From Flavobacterium sp. (GTDB lineage Bacteria > Bacteroidota > Bacteroidia > Flavobacteriales > Flavobacteriaceae), in NCBI GenBank assembly GCA_030151255.1, contig JASLED010000022.1, forward strand, positions 1 through 41,146: a DNA stretch of 41,146 bases. Reading direction: 5' to 3'. A program made the translations under genes and the position numbers. The notes below the pieces were generated by a model. It saw only the letters and a list, made by a program, of their open reading frames with translations. It was not told where the DNA came from and ran no database searches. Numbering within the stretch: position 1 is the first letter of the stretch; every line of letters starts with the position of its first letter. Positions 25,614 to 35,064 of the stretch are shown piece after piece.

Positions 25614-26075
25614 TTATTGTTTTGCTAAACGATATTTGTCCGCTAAAGGTCCTTCAATTACATTACCTTCCTGATCTAATAGCAATAATGCATTTTCTTG
25701 AACTGCAATTTGTACCTTTTCACCCTCTGCAGGAATTAAAGTCATCTTATTTCCAGTAGCATCCCACTCAAAAGTTCCCGTTTGCTCAAAATGTCCATCT
25801 TTTTTATCTTGGTAATGTTGTACCAATTTAAAAGTACCATCACTATTTAATTCAATTGTTTCGTCAATACCAGGACAATCAGCACAAGGCGTAGTTCCTT
25901 TATAAATACCAGCCCAGTCTAAACTCGTTTTTGCATTTGATTCATCTGCTTGTTCTGGTGTTACTGTTTGTTCTGTTGTAGTTTCTTCAGTTGATTTTTG
26001 ATCTTTTTTACAACTTGCTAAAGTAACTACAGCTAAAGCAGCTACAGCTACTATTGATAAAAATTTTCTTTTCAT
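25614..26075 (-). CDS. NlpE-like copper-resistance/envelope-stress lipoprotein
   Basis: 153 residues from the ATG at 26075; an upstream TTG would spoil the signal peptide. Lipobox LASC gives Cys22. A Thr/Glu-rich linker (26-50) leads to the NlpE N-terminal domain: WAGIYKGTTPCADCPGID (54-71) with the CxxC pair Cys64 and Cys67, then the beta strands IELNSDGTFKL and GTFEWD. E. coli NlpE senses lipoprotein and copper stress through Cpx. Most Bacteroidota relatives contain only this domain, and their function is unproven. Single-gene unit with its own terminator and a candidate promoter. Confidence 0.88.
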   Translation of the reverse strand: MKRKFLSIVAVAALAVVTLASCKKDQKSTEETTTEQTVTPEQADESNAKTSLDWAGIYKGTTPCADCPGIDETIELNSDGTFKLVQHYQDKKDGHFEQTGTFEWDATGNKMTLIPAEGEKVQIAVQENALLLLDQEGNVIEGPLADKYRLAKQ

Positions 26076-26099
26076 TTTTTGTTCACTTAATTGTTTGAT

Positions 26100-26107
26100 C
26101 AAATTTA
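26100..26107 (-). promoter_or_regulatory. Candidate -7 element for the NlpE-like gene
   Basis: The minus strand reads TAAATTTG, ending 24 bases before the start codon. No TTG is found at the ideal distance. Confidence 0.4.
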
Positions 26108-26275
26108 CTGATTATTAATCAAACATTTGTACAAAAAACAAAATATTTATCATTTTATTTTGAAATAGTAGTTTTTATAATTTTATTTAATTAATCATTA
26201 TTTTATTGAGCTATTTTATCGAAAATTTAAAAAAATATTTTATTCTGTCTTAAATTTTTAATTTATTATATAAAT

Positions 26276-26794
26276 CTATTTTTTATCTTTAATTAATTTT
26301 CTATCCTTATCAAAAAGCCCAACTAAAACGCTATTTCCTTTATCATCTACTCTTAATCCTCCGTATTTGGCTTCTTCAAACTGTGGAGCTTGTCCTTCTT
26401 GAAAAAAATAACTTTCTGCACCAATCGAAACATTCCATCTATTAGCATTAAAATATTTTACTGCAATTAAGCTATCCTTGCTATTATCTGAAGGCAAATC
26501 ATCACTTTTACTTATAAAATGCCCCACATTTAGGCTATCTAGCTTTAAAAAGAGATATCCTCTTGTAGTTTTGGGATACATTTCTTCATTATCCCTTATA
26601 CTATCGTTTATTTTATAATTGAGTTGCATATAATCTCCCTGCATCAAAGAACGAGGATCAACTGGAGCTAGTTCTAACAAAACCAATTTTCCGTCTGAAA
26701 GTGTTTTTTCTTTTTCAATAACTGCCTTAAAGAAGAAAGCTAAAAACAATATTAGCGTAATTAATATTACTCCATTTCTAGTATTTTTTTCCAT
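26276..26794 (-). CDS. GDYXXLXY-motif membrane-anchored protein
   Basis: 172 residues with one N-terminal membrane anchor (about 8-25) and an exported domain with the name-giving motif GDYMQLNY (53-60), preceded by APVDPRSLMQ. This family is almost always encoded with DUF4401 and DUF2157 membrane proteins, as here. Its start overlaps the DUF4401 gene by 17 bases, so translation is probably coupled. Role unknown. Confidence 0.9.
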   Translation of the reverse strand: MEKNTRNGVILITLILFLAFFFKAVIEKEKTLSDGKLVLLELAPVDPRSLMQGDYMQLNYKINDSIRDNEEMYPKTTRGYLFLKLDSLNVGHFISKSDDLPSDNSKDSLIAVKYFNANRWNVSIGAESYFFQEGQAPQFEEAKYGGLRVDDKGNSVLVGLFDKDRKLIKDKK

Positions 26795-27890
26795 CTAATT
26801 TTCTATTCAGGTTATACAATATTAAAAACACAACTCCCATTGTCATCAACATTATTGATTTTATCAACAAAGTAGTATTTAAACTGTAATAAAAACTAAT
26901 TACAGCAACAATAAGAAACAACAATGTTATTATTATTCCTCGTTTTAATCGATGTTCGAAAAAACAGATTAAAAGGATTGTTCCTACCAAAAAATTTGTG
27001 AGCGAACTCATGTTGAACCACAAAATAAATAACGTAACCAAAATTGTTCCTATCAATACGCTATTTGCATAAACAGATTTTAAATTTGTTGTAAATAACA
27101 TTATAGTTTTAAACATTAAATACAAAGGAATAATGAATGATATGCTGCTTGCGAGGATTAATTGAATATTAGCATCTTTACCAAGTTTAAAAATACTTAG
27201 CAAATGTATTTCTGTAGAAAAAAAGGTGATATTTAATTGAGCAAAACCAATCAAAATAATACAACTAAGCGCCCTAATTGTACTTGCATAACGGATTCTA
27301 ACAAATTCTGAATGAGTTCGTAAAAACCATTCATTTTTTAAAATTTTATATAGCACAAAAAATAACAACCATAAAATAGCTGTATTCCAATAAGATATAT
27401 TTTCGGTAAATAACCAATATGTACCGATTCCGTATATCATAATTAAGGCAACAAATTGAGTTATTTTGCTTTTATAATATAAATAACCAAAAATATTTAA
27501 AGTTATTAGCAAAAGATAAATCCATCCGTTTAAATCATTAAACCACAAAAACATAGCGGAAGACAAACTGCAAAAACCACCAATATAAGTAGCAACATAA
27601 ATTCCCTCTCTTAATGCTATTGACTGCTGATAATTACCTAAAACACATATTGCCCATTGCAAAATAGCTAATACAAACAACAAAGTTCCTGTTACTTTGT
27701 ATTCAAAAAAACCATATAAAAATGAATAAAAAAAACCTACAGCCAACACTCCGCCGATAATAGATACAACTTTTACAATTGTAGATTTTAATGAAGATTC
27801 TTCTTCTATTACATCCCAAATCAATGGATTTACCTCAACATTTGATGTTCCTAAATCCTCTATAATTTCATTTATTGTATTATGCTTCAT
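26778..27890 (-). CDS. DUF4401 polytopic membrane protein
   Basis: 370 residues, with a short cytoplasmic N-terminus (about 1-30) followed by ten or so hydrophobic segments. Content and context (between DUF2157 and GDYXXLXY genes) match DUF4401. It overlaps the neighbouring genes by 17 and 11 bases, so the three proteins are probably made in fixed ratio and form a complex. Function unknown. Confidence 0.85.
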   Translation of the reverse strand: MKHNTINEIIEDLGTSNVEVNPLIWDVIEEESSLKSTIVKVVSIIGGVLAVGFFYSFLYGFFEYKVTGTLLFVLAILQWAICVLGNYQQSIALREGIYVATYIGGFCSLSSAMFLWFNDLNGWIYLLLITLNIFGYLYYKSKITQFVALIMIYGIGTYWLFTENISYWNTAILWLLFFVLYKILKNEWFLRTHSEFVRIRYASTIRALSCIILIGFAQLNITFFSTEIHLLSIFKLGKDANIQLILASSISFIIPLYLMFKTIMLFTTNLKSVYANSVLIGTILVTLFILWFNMSSLTNFLVGTILLICFFEHRLKRGIIITLLFLIVAVISFYYSLNTTLLIKSIMLMTMGVVFLILYNLNRKLDGKKY

Positions 27891-28872
27891 AACTCCATTT
27901 CTTTTTAATTTTTCCTAAAACTTTTATTACAAAATAAACAGCTACAAGCACATACAACATATAAAAAAGTGATGCTCCATAAGAATAATCAAACAGTTTT
28001 ATAAAAAACATTAATATTGTTGTAATAACAATTAACAAAACACAGCTAAAAACAGACATATCTTTCTTTTTAAAAGAAAAATATGCTCCACCAACAATAA
28101 GAATAACGCTAAAAACAGAAAAGATTGTAAAAGCCAACTCAGGACTACTTTCTGAATATTTTAAATAATTAAACAACGAATACCAAATACCATTTAAAAC
28201 AGCTATAGATAATACAAATAATTGTGTTTGCTTATAAAAAGTTAGCGCATTAATGTGTTGCTTTCGAATGATTATATAAGGAAGAAAAAGTAACGTTACG
28301 TTAATCAACAATTCGATATTGATTAATTTGAATGTAGAATATATGCCAACTACTTGATTAAAATATAAAAATACAGTGGTATTTACCAAAATACTCAAAC
28401 CCAACCATTGATAAACCGCTTGACTAACCAGCGTTAAAGGCAACACTGCCAAACTCCAAACCAAAAACAAATCGTAGGCATTGGCTCCTGTTTGATACAC
28501 TTGTCCAAAAACAGCCAACAAAACACCAATTAATACTGATGTTATTACTAAAGCTATTTGATTAATAAGTTTTGAATATTTATTGCTAACGGAAAAAAAA
28601 GTACTAACTAACAAGCCTATTACAACAATAGAAAACTTAAAAAAACTTGAAAGTTCATTCCAATTAAATGCAAAGAAGAATACAACGCCAGAAACAAATA
28701 ATCCAACTCCTGCTATCAATAAAAAATAATGTAAGAAACTGCGTTTTTCGGCTATTGTATAGCTTCCGTATTCGTTGTATAATTGCTTTAATTGAGCATC
28801 ATCAATTGATGTATAATCTTTTAACAAAAAGAGTTCATCATTGTTTATTTTGGTTGGTTTTGAATTTGTCAT
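27880..28872 (-). CDS. DUF2157 polytopic membrane protein
   Basis: 330 residues from the ATG at 28872; an upstream ATG at 28917 would place the start inside a terminator hairpin and is unlikely. The first 60 residues are soluble and include the DUF2157-type segment LKQLYNEYGSYTIAEKRSF. About ten membrane segments follow, with the motif FGQVYQTGANAYDLFLVWS that is typical of the family. It is the first gene of the three-gene overlapping unit. Confidence 0.88.
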   Translation of the reverse strand: MTNSKPTKINNDELFLLKDYTSIDDAQLKQLYNEYGSYTIAEKRSFLHYFLLIAGVGLFVSGVVFFFAFNWNELSSFFKFSIVVIGLLVSTFFSVSNKYSKLINQIALVITSVLIGVLLAVFGQVYQTGANAYDLFLVWSLAVLPLTLVSQAVYQWLGLSILVNTTVFLYFNQVVGIYSTFKLINIELLINVTLLFLPYIIIRKQHINALTFYKQTQLFVLSIAVLNGIWYSLFNYLKYSESSPELAFTIFSVFSVILIVGGAYFSFKKKDMSVFSCVLLIVITTILMFFIKLFDYSYGASLFYMLYVLVAVYFVIKVLGKIKKKWSYEA

Positions 28873-28901
28873 ATACAAAAGAAGTTTAGTTATAAAAAAA
28901 T

Positions 28902-28926
28902 AAGGAGAGTTTTTCAAACTCTCCTT
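28902..28926 (-). terminator. Terminator of bcp
   Basis: AAGGAGAGTTT (28902-28912) and AAACTCTCCTT (28916-28926) form a perfect 11-bp stem with a 3-base loop. On the minus strand it is followed by ATTTTTTTATA. It lies 5 bases past the bcp stop and separates bcp from the DUF2157 unit. Confidence 0.8.
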
Positions 28927-28931
28927 TTCTA

Positions 28932-29387
28932 CTATAATTCCAAAATCTGAGCAGCGTGATCTTTTGTTTTTACTTTTGTAATAATATTACTAATTACTCC
29001 ATTTTCATTAATAACAAACGTTGTTCGATGAATTCCATCATAAGTTCTGCCCATAAATTTCTTTGGTCCCCAAACACCAAAAGCATTTAAAACTTCCTTA
29101 TTTTCATCTGCTAACAAAGGAAAAGGCAAGCTATTTTTATCAATAAACTTTTGTTGTTTATCAGCTGCATCAGCACTTACTCCCAATAAAGCATATCCTT
29201 TTTCTTTCAGAATCGAATAATTATCTCTCAAATTACAAGCTTCTGCTGTACAGCCAGGTGTACTAGCTTTTGGATAAAAAAATACGATTAATTTTTGTCC
29301 TTGATAATCGCTCAATTGATGAGTTTTTCCTGCCTGATCTAATCCTGAAAAATTTGGGGCTTTATCTCCTATATTTAAGTGCATCAT
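28932..29387 (-). CDS. bcp: Thioredoxin-dependent thiol peroxidase (Bcp/PrxQ)
   Basis: 151-residue peroxiredoxin that reduces hydroperoxides using thioredoxin. The peroxidatic and resolving cysteines are Cys46 and Cys51 in PKASTPGCTAEACNLRD (39-55), the five-residue spacing of PrxQ/Bcp. A catalytic Arg lies in HRTTFVINENG. The gene starts with two ATG codons; either may be used. Single-gene unit ended by the hairpin at 28902. Confidence 0.95.
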   Translation of the reverse strand: MMHLNIGDKAPNFSGLDQAGKTHQLSDYQGQKLIVFFYPKASTPGCTAEACNLRDNYSILKEKGYALLGVSADAADKQQKFIDKNSLPFPLLADENKEVLNAFGVWGPKKFMGRTYDGIHRTTFVINENGVISNIITKVKTKDHAAQILEL

Positions 29388-29414
29388 ATCCTATGAGTTT
29401 ATTGTTATATCAAT

Positions 29415-29422
29415 CAAATTTA
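29415..29422 (-). promoter_or_regulatory. Candidate -7 element for bcp
   Basis: The minus strand reads TAAATTTG, ending 27 bases before the start codon. A -33 TTG is not evident. Confidence 0.35.
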
Positions 29423-29486
29423 CAATTAATTATTAATTATTGATGCGATACTTCTTTATAAACAATTCTCTACATAATAGAAATAA

Positions 29487-30521
29487 TTAACTCGCTAATG
29501 CTTTTTTTACTGCCGGAGCAACTTTAGTTCCTAAAATCTCGATAGATTTCATTATTTGTTTGTGATCTGGAGCACCTAAATCGATGTGCATTAACCAACG
29601 CGTAAGCCCAAACATTTCTTGATGATATAAAATCTTATCTGTAATTTGATTTGCATCGCCAATAAATAATGCTCCATCTTTTGTTCTTCCCCCTTCATAC
29701 TGCTCATATGTATATGGTTGCCATCCTCTTGATGCGCCAATTCTATCCATTTGATCTTTATAAGTACCAAAATATTCTTTTGCCAATGCTGTACCATTTT
29801 CACCAATTAAACCATGAGAATGTGTTGCAATTTGCATTTTTGCTACATCATGTCCTGCTTGTATATATTCGGCTTTGTAATAATCAAAAAATGGTTTGTA
29901 TTGTTCGGGCATTCCTCCAATTATTGCAAAAACTAACGGCAATCCAAGTTTTGCGGCTCTAAGTACCGATTCTGGTGTGCCACCAGCGGCAATCCAAACA
30001 GGCATAGGCTGTTCACTTCTAGGAAAAACGTGTTGTTCTTTCAATGACGGTCTATGTTTTCCTGTCCAAGTCAATGGTTCGTTAGATGCATTTATATTTA
30101 GCAATAAATTTAATTTTTCAGTAAACAATTCACTATAATCATTTAAGTCATAACCAAACAAAGGAAATGATTCTATAAAACTTCCTCTACCTACAGTAAT
30201 TTCTGCTCTGCCTTGGGTTATTAAATCTATAGTTGAAAATGCCTGATACAACCTTACAGGATCTTCTGAGCTTAATACACTTACTGCACTTGTTAGTTTA
30301 ATATTTTGAGTAATTGTTGCTGCTGCCGCCAAAATGGTTTCGGGAGATGAAACTGCGTAATCTGCTCTATGGTGCTCTCCTATTCCGAATACATCCAAGC
30401 CCACTTGATCCATCAGTTTTATTTCCTCCATCATTTCGATTAATCGTTGTTTTGGCGACTGATATTGTTGTGTTTGTTTGTTGAATTTTAAATCTCCAAA
30501 CATGCTAATTCCTATTTCCAT
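29487..30521 (-). CDS. LLM-class flavin-dependent oxidoreductase
   Basis: 344-residue bacterial-luciferase-like TIM barrel that would use FMN or F420. It begins with MEIGISMFGDL and shows FGIGEHHRADYAVSSPETILA, LTSAVSVLSSEDPVR, GRAEITVGRGSF and VWIAAGGTPESVLRAAKLG. These match the Bacteroidota group often labelled luciferase-like monooxygenase. Substrate unknown. It stands alone, between lpxD and bcp on the same strand. Confidence 0.9.
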   Translation of the reverse strand: MEIGISMFGDLKFNKQTQQYQSPKQRLIEMMEEIKLMDQVGLDVFGIGEHHRADYAVSSPETILAAAATITQNIKLTSAVSVLSSEDPVRLYQAFSTIDLITQGRAEITVGRGSFIESFPLFGYDLNDYSELFTEKLNLLLNINASNEPLTWTGKHRPSLKEQHVFPRSEQPMPVWIAAGGTPESVLRAAKLGLPLVFAIIGGMPEQYKPFFDYYKAEYIQAGHDVAKMQIATHSHGLIGENGTALAKEYFGTYKDQMDRIGASRGWQPYTYEQYEGGRTKDGALFIGDANQITDKILYHQEMFGLTRWLMHIDLGAPDHKQIMKSIEILGTKVAPAVKKALAS

Positions 30522-30663
30522 AATTGTGTTTTTTTATTTATGTAAAGTTAGCCTTTATTCAATTTTTATTACTTAACCTAAATTAAGAAGTAAATCAATA
30601 AAAAAACTCCTTTCTAAATTATTAGAAAAGAGCTTAGAAACATAAACAATAAAAAATAAGTTT

Positions 30664-31671
30664 TTATGAAGGCTTAGAATTGTGATTTTTTGCCATCTGT
30701 TTTAATAATGCCCATTGTTTTAGCGCATTTTTAGCCTCCACTGCTGGATATCCTAAAACTGTTTTGCCCGCTTCTACATCAGAAGTTACACCAGAACCCG
30801 CACCAACTACAGCTGCATCGCCAATTGTAACATGATCTTTTATAGATGCGCTTCCTCCAATTACAACAAAATTACCTAATGTAACAGAACCTGCTAAACC
30901 ACTATTTCCTGCCATAATACAATAATTACCTAAAACACAATTATGTCCGATTTGTACTAAATTGTCAATTTTACAGCCATCTCCAATAATAGTTGCGCTA
31001 AATTTTCCACGATCTACACAAGAATTAGCTCCAATTTCTACATTATTTCCAATAATAACATTACCTATTTGTGGCATTTTTACCAATCCTTTTCCTGCTA
31101 ATGGAAAATAACCAAAACCATCTGCTCCAATTACAACATTTGAATGTAAAATAGTATCTTTTCCAACGAAACAACGCTCGCGAATAATTGCTCCAGACCA
31201 AATAACTGAATTATCGCCAATGTTTACTTCATCTAGAATTGTAACATTTGGATATAACGTTACATTTTTGCCAATTACTACATTTTTACCAACATAACAG
31301 CCTGCTCCAATTTTTGATCCTTCTCCAATCTTTGCTGTTTCATCAACTACAGCTGTTGGATGAATACAAAAATCCATAACGGGCAAGTTTGGCGCAAACA
31401 TTGTTAATAATTGTGCCATTGCTAAATCAACATTATCAACCATAATAAACGCACGATTATCGCCTGGTAATATTTTAATATCTTTTTGAACAATAGCAAT
31501 GCTCGCCTTTGATTTTTCCCAAAGATTTTCATATTTTTTGCTACCGATAAAAGAGATTTGTTTATCTAAAGCTCGCTCTAACTGCTCAGCAGAATCGATA
31601 AGATTTGATGTATTACCTATAATAACACCTTGAAGTACGTTATTGATATCTTCTAGTGAATACGTTTTCAT
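30664..31671 (-). CDS. lpxD: UDP-3-O-acylglucosamine N-acyltransferase
   Basis: 335-residue left-handed beta-helix acyltransferase for the third step of lipid A synthesis. The N-terminal uridine-binding domain (1-100) includes ISFIGSKKYENLW. Hexapeptide repeats run from about 105 to 300. The catalytic histidine is His243 in NLVQIGHNCVLGN, and the family segment HSNVVIGADGFGYFP (176-190) binds the phosphopantetheine side. It is not beside lpxC, fabZ or lpxA, so it may be a second paralogue of the one in the lpx operon. The acyl-chain specificity cannot be read from the sequence. Confidence 0.9.
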   Translation of the reverse strand: MKTYSLEDINNVLQGVIIGNTSNLIDSAEQLERALDKQISFIGSKKYENLWEKSKASIAIVQKDIKILPGDNRAFIMVDNVDLAMAQLLTMFAPNLPVMDFCIHPTAVVDETAKIGEGSKIGAGCYVGKNVVIGKNVTLYPNVTILDEVNIGDNSVIWSGAIIRERCFVGKDTILHSNVVIGADGFGYFPLAGKGLVKMPQIGNVIIGNNVEIGANSCVDRGKFSATIIGDGCKIDNLVQIGHNCVLGNYCIMAGNSGLAGSVTLGNFVVIGGSASIKDHVTIGDAAVVGAGSGVTSDVEAGKTVLGYPAVEAKNALKQWALLKQMAKNHNSKPS

Positions 31672-32351
31672 AATTAGTCAATTTTGATTTCTATAAATAT
31701 AACGCAGTTTTTGTAACAATTATTGCATTTAATATTAAATTTTACAATCAATAATATTGAAAATATAAATATTTTTTATTAAAATTTCAACAATAAACAT
31801 AAAGAAACATACTTATTAAAAATGCTTTTAGATAATATGGCAAAAAGTAATAATTCTTTTAGCTAAAAAACTAATTTATATTTATTTACAAAACACATTG
31901 TATTGAATACCAATATATTAAAAATCAAAATAAACAATAACACAAGTAATTAACTCATAAAAAATACATAAATAATATTTTTAACTAAAAAACAACAGTA
32001 AAACATTAAAAACACACAATCAATAATTTTAAAAAAAATATTAATAAATACGATTCAAAAGAAAAAAAGTCTAAAAAACTTATTTTTATTAAATTAAAAA
32101 CACGAAATAAGTCTTATTTGTAAGTGTTTTTAATTTTAGATATTAGCTTATTGTGTAAAAAAACGCAATGTAAAGAGAGAAATGTAGTTTTTATTCAATA
32201 ATGTAGATGTATGCTAAAGCTAATAAAATTGTTTAATTTTTTCAATATTGCATGTTATGTAACAATTGTTGCGCTTTACTATTATTTTTATGATGAATTT
32301 TGCTCTAGCAATTAAACAACACATAAAAACACAATTCAACATTACTTTATT
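31672..32351. other. AT-rich spacer upstream of divergent genes
   Basis: 680 bases between lpxD (minus) and the methyltransferase gene (plus). No open frame is credible. A weak hairpin with arms AAAACAC/GTGTTTT and an inner AAATAAG/TTATTT lies near 32097-32132. A near-palindrome around GTAACAATTGTTGC lies at about 32259-32272. Otherwise I see nothing. Confidence 0.6.
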
Positions 32352-32927
32352 ATGGATAAGAATTATTGGAATACTAAATGGGTAAATGCCGAAACAAAAT
32401 GGGATATTGGATATCCTTCACCTCCTATTACACAATATTGTGATAAAATTGAAAATAAATCACTAGCCATTTTAATTCCTGGTTGTGGCAACGCTTATGA
32501 AGCAGAATATTTGTTAGCTAATGGCTTTACTAATATTACATTGATAGATATTGCTCCTTTGGCAGTTGAAAATTTGCAAGATAAATTTAAAGATAACCCA
32601 TCTATAAAGATACTTTGTGAAGATTTTTTTGAACATGATGGGCAATATGATTTAATAATTGAACAAACCTTTTTTTGCGCATTACCTATTGCTAAAAGAA
32701 AAGATTATGTGATAAAAATGCAAAAGCTACTAAAAATAAATGCTTCACTTATTGGTATATTATTTAATAAAGAATTTAATAATTCATTTCCTCCATTTGG
32801 TGGAAGCTCAAGTGAATACAATGCGCTTTTTGCACCATATTTTAAAATTGATAAGCTAGATGAATGCTATAATAGTATTGAACCTAGATTGGGAAGCGAA
32901 ATTTTTGTAAAATTTAGAAAAGAATAA
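32352..32927 (+). CDS. TPMT-family SAM-dependent methyltransferase
   Basis: 191 residues with a class I methyltransferase fold. It begins with the thiopurine-methyltransferase-type NYWNTKWVNAETKWDIGYPSP, then has SAM-binding motif I as ILIPGCGNAYEAEYL and motif II around ITLIDIAP, and the FEHDGQYDLIIEQTFFCAL segment of the family. Bacterial members methylate thiols, selenium, tellurium or small acceptors. The substrate here is unknown. The small membrane protein gene follows 3 bases later. Confidence 0.88.
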   Translation: MDKNYWNTKWVNAETKWDIGYPSPPITQYCDKIENKSLAILIPGCGNAYEAEYLLANGFTNITLIDIAPLAVENLQDKFKDNPSIKILCEDFFEHDGQYDLIIEQTFFCALPIAKRKDYVIKMQKLLKINASLIGILFNKEFNNSFPPFGGSSSEYNALFAPYFKIDKLDECYNSIEPRLGSEIFVKFRKE

Positions 32928-32930
32928 AAA

Positions 32931-33131
32931 ATGAAAAATTGGTTAAGCCACTGGAATACCATGCGAATTATTCGTTTTGCAATGGGTTTATTTATTGTTT
33001 TTCAAGGCATTGAACTCAATAATTGGTTGTTTATTGTTTTAGGAGTGCTGTTTGCATTATTAGCTGTTTTAAACTTAAGCACATGTACTTCGGGTAGTTG
33101 CAGAACAAACTTTAGCAATAAAAAAAGTTAA
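32931..33131 (+). CDS. Small membrane protein with a C-terminal Cys pair
   Basis: 66 residues with two membrane helices (about 12-29 and 31-48) and a tail STCTSGSCRTNFSNKKS with two cysteines. The shape is like the DUF2892/YgaP membrane part, usually linked to rhodanese proteins. It is 3 bases downstream of the TPMT-family gene, so the two may cooperate in sulfur or metalloid chemistry. That is inference. Confidence 0.75.
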   Translation: MKNWLSHWNTMRIIRFAMGLFIVFQGIELNNWLFIVLGVLFALLAVLNLSTCTSGSCRTNFSNKKS

Positions 33132-33194
33132 TTATCTCAATCAACTCAAATATAAAACGCTAATTTAGTTCTACTTACCGAATATTGATCTATT

Positions 33195-33237
33195 AAAAAC
33201 CGCAAACAATTTACTACAACTATTTGCGGTTTTTTAT
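33195..33237 (+). terminator. Terminator of the methyltransferase operon
   Basis: AAAAACCGCAAA (33195-33206) and TTTGCGGTTTTT (33223-33234) form a perfect 12-bp stem, followed by T-rich sequence. Confidence 0.8.
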
Positions 33238-33345
33238 TTTTATCAACTCAATATTATTAATCAATAATAAGAAATACTTGTTGTATTCTTGGCATATATT
33301 GTTCCAGATTCATGAAGAATTTAATGTTTTTACTGATTAAAATAA

Positions 33346-33879
33346 CTAATATTTAAAATCTTCTTGTTTTAGTTTATACCAATTATGCTCAGTGCCTTCA
33401 TATATAAACGTTTCAATAAATTGCATTCCTAATTTTTTCAAAATAGTATTTGAACCTTCATTATTACAATCAGCAATAGCGTATATTTCTTTTATATTTA
33501 AAGTAGTAAAAGCATATTTAATTGAAGCAATTGCGCTTTCGGTTGCAATTCCTTTTCCCCAATATTTTTGCTTTAATCTATAACCTATATCATAATAGTT
33601 TTTTTTATTATTGATCAATTCTGTTATATATTTTAGACCAGTCCATCCAACAAAATCGCCGCTTACTTTATCTATAATAGCCCAACGACCAATGCCATTA
33701 TCAATATATTGTTGTTGAATAAAGGCTATATTATTTGCAGCTTGTTCTTTATTTTTTATGGGATTGTTTCCTAAATATTTATGAACCTCTGGATTGGCAT
33801 CTAATTCAAACATTCCATCAACATCGGTTGGCAATAGTTCTCTAATAATTAACCTATCGGTTTCGGCAAATATCTTCAT
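33346..33879 (-). CDS. GNAT-family N-acetyltransferase
   Basis: 177 residues of the RimJ/RimL type: ETDRLIIRELLPTDVDGMFEL at the start, then the acetyl-CoA-binding stretch YWGKGIATESAIASIKYAF and the late NEGSNTILKKLGMQF. Probably acetylates a protein N-terminus or a small amine. Target unknown. It is 41 bases downstream of the threonine-aldolase-like gene on the same strand and may be co-transcribed with it. Confidence 0.9.
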   Translation of the reverse strand: MKIFAETDRLIIRELLPTDVDGMFELDANPEVHKYLGNNPIKNKEQAANNIAFIQQQYIDNGIGRWAIIDKVSGDFVGWTGLKYITELINNKKNYYDIGYRLKQKYWGKGIATESAIASIKYAFTTLNIKEIYAIADCNNEGSNTILKKLGMQFIETFIYEGTEHNWYKLKQEDFKY

Positions 33880-33920
33880 TTTACGTTGTGCGTTTAACTA
33901 ATTACTATAAATTTAGTTTT

Positions 33921-34964
33921 CTATTCTTTATGTTGCTTACTCCACTTGTTTAAATCGTCAATAAATTCATTAACTTTCTGCTCATCTGTTGCCCAAGAAG
34001 TGATTAATCGTATTGCTGAGTGATTTTCATCTATTACTTTCCACTCGTAAAACAAGTATTTTGTAGCCAATTGCTCAATAATTTGTTTGGGCAAAATAGG
34101 AAATATTTGATTTGTGGTAGATTGCGTTAAAAATGAAAATCCATTTACTTTTACAGCATCGGCAATTTTCATTGCCATTGTATTGGCATGTTTTGCTAAT
34201 TCAAAATACAAATTGTTTGTAAAAAGCTCTAGAAACTGAATACCCAATAAACGACCTTTGGCTAGCAATGCTCCTTTTTGTTTTAAAACATAATCAAACT
34301 CAGGTGCTAAACTTGCATTATTAAATATAATTGCCTCACCTAATAAAGCGCCATTTTTGGTTCCACCGATATAAAATACATCTGTAAGTTTGGCTATATC
34401 TTCAAGCGTTAGATCATTATTTTGAGCCATCAATGCATGCCCAAGACGAGCGCCATCCATAAACAACAAAAGTTTTTTTGATTTACAAAATGCATATAAT
34501 TCTGTTAATTCTGCTTTGCTGTAAATAGTTCCTATTTCAGTAGAATTAGAAATATATACCATTCTTGGTTTTACCATATGAGGACGCAATGAGTATTCGT
34601 CCAACTTACTTTGAATATCTAAAGTAGTTAGTTTTCCATTTGTTGTATTTGCAGTAATTACCCTGTGTCCTATTGCTTCTATAGCACCTGTTTCGTGCAC
34701 AAAAATATGACCTGTATTAGCACTTATTACCGCTTCGTGAATTTGTAATAAAGTAGCAATAACCAACAAATTGGTTTGTGTGCCACCTGATACAAAATAT
34801 ATAGCTGCTTCAGAATTATTTATTTTCTGTTTTAACACAGACTTGGCTGATGTGGAATATTCGTCCTCGCCATAACCTAAATGCTGTATTAAATTTGTTT
34901 CTATTAATTTGTTTAAAATAGCGGGATGTCCACCTTCTGTATAATCGTTTTTAAAATTGTACAT
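33921..34964 (-). CDS. Threonine aldolase-like PLP lyase
   Basis: 347-residue fold-type I PLP enzyme, low-specificity L-threonine aldolase group, which cleaves beta-hydroxy amino acids to glycine and an aldehyde. The start has FKNDYTEGGHPAIL, the cofactor is stacked by a His in FVHETGAIEAIGH (88-100), Asp170 in FMDGARLGHAL contacts the pyridine nitrogen, and Lys203 in YIGGTKNGALLGE (198-210) is the Schiff-base lysine. Another beta-eliminating lyase activity is possible. Confidence 0.9.
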   Translation of the reverse strand: MYNFKNDYTEGGHPAILNKLIETNLIQHLGYGEDEYSTSAKSVLKQKINNSEAAIYFVSGGTQTNLLVIATLLQIHEAVISANTGHIFVHETGAIEAIGHRVITANTTNGKLTTLDIQSKLDEYSLRPHMVKPRMVYISNSTEIGTIYSKAELTELYAFCKSKKLLLFMDGARLGHALMAQNNDLTLEDIAKLTDVFYIGGTKNGALLGEAIIFNNASLAPEFDYVLKQKGALLAKGRLLGIQFLELFTNNLYFELAKHANTMAMKIADAVKVNGFSFLTQSTTNQIFPILPKQIIEQLATKYLFYEWKVIDENHSAIRLITSWATDEQKVNEFIDDLNKWSKQHKE

Positions 34965-35064
34965 AGTTTGCTTTGTATAATGAATAGCTAATAGCTTGGC
35001 TTTTTTAATTGCTGTTAATTTTAGTCATAAAGCCGAGCTTATTTAGCTACTCCTAAATTAATAA

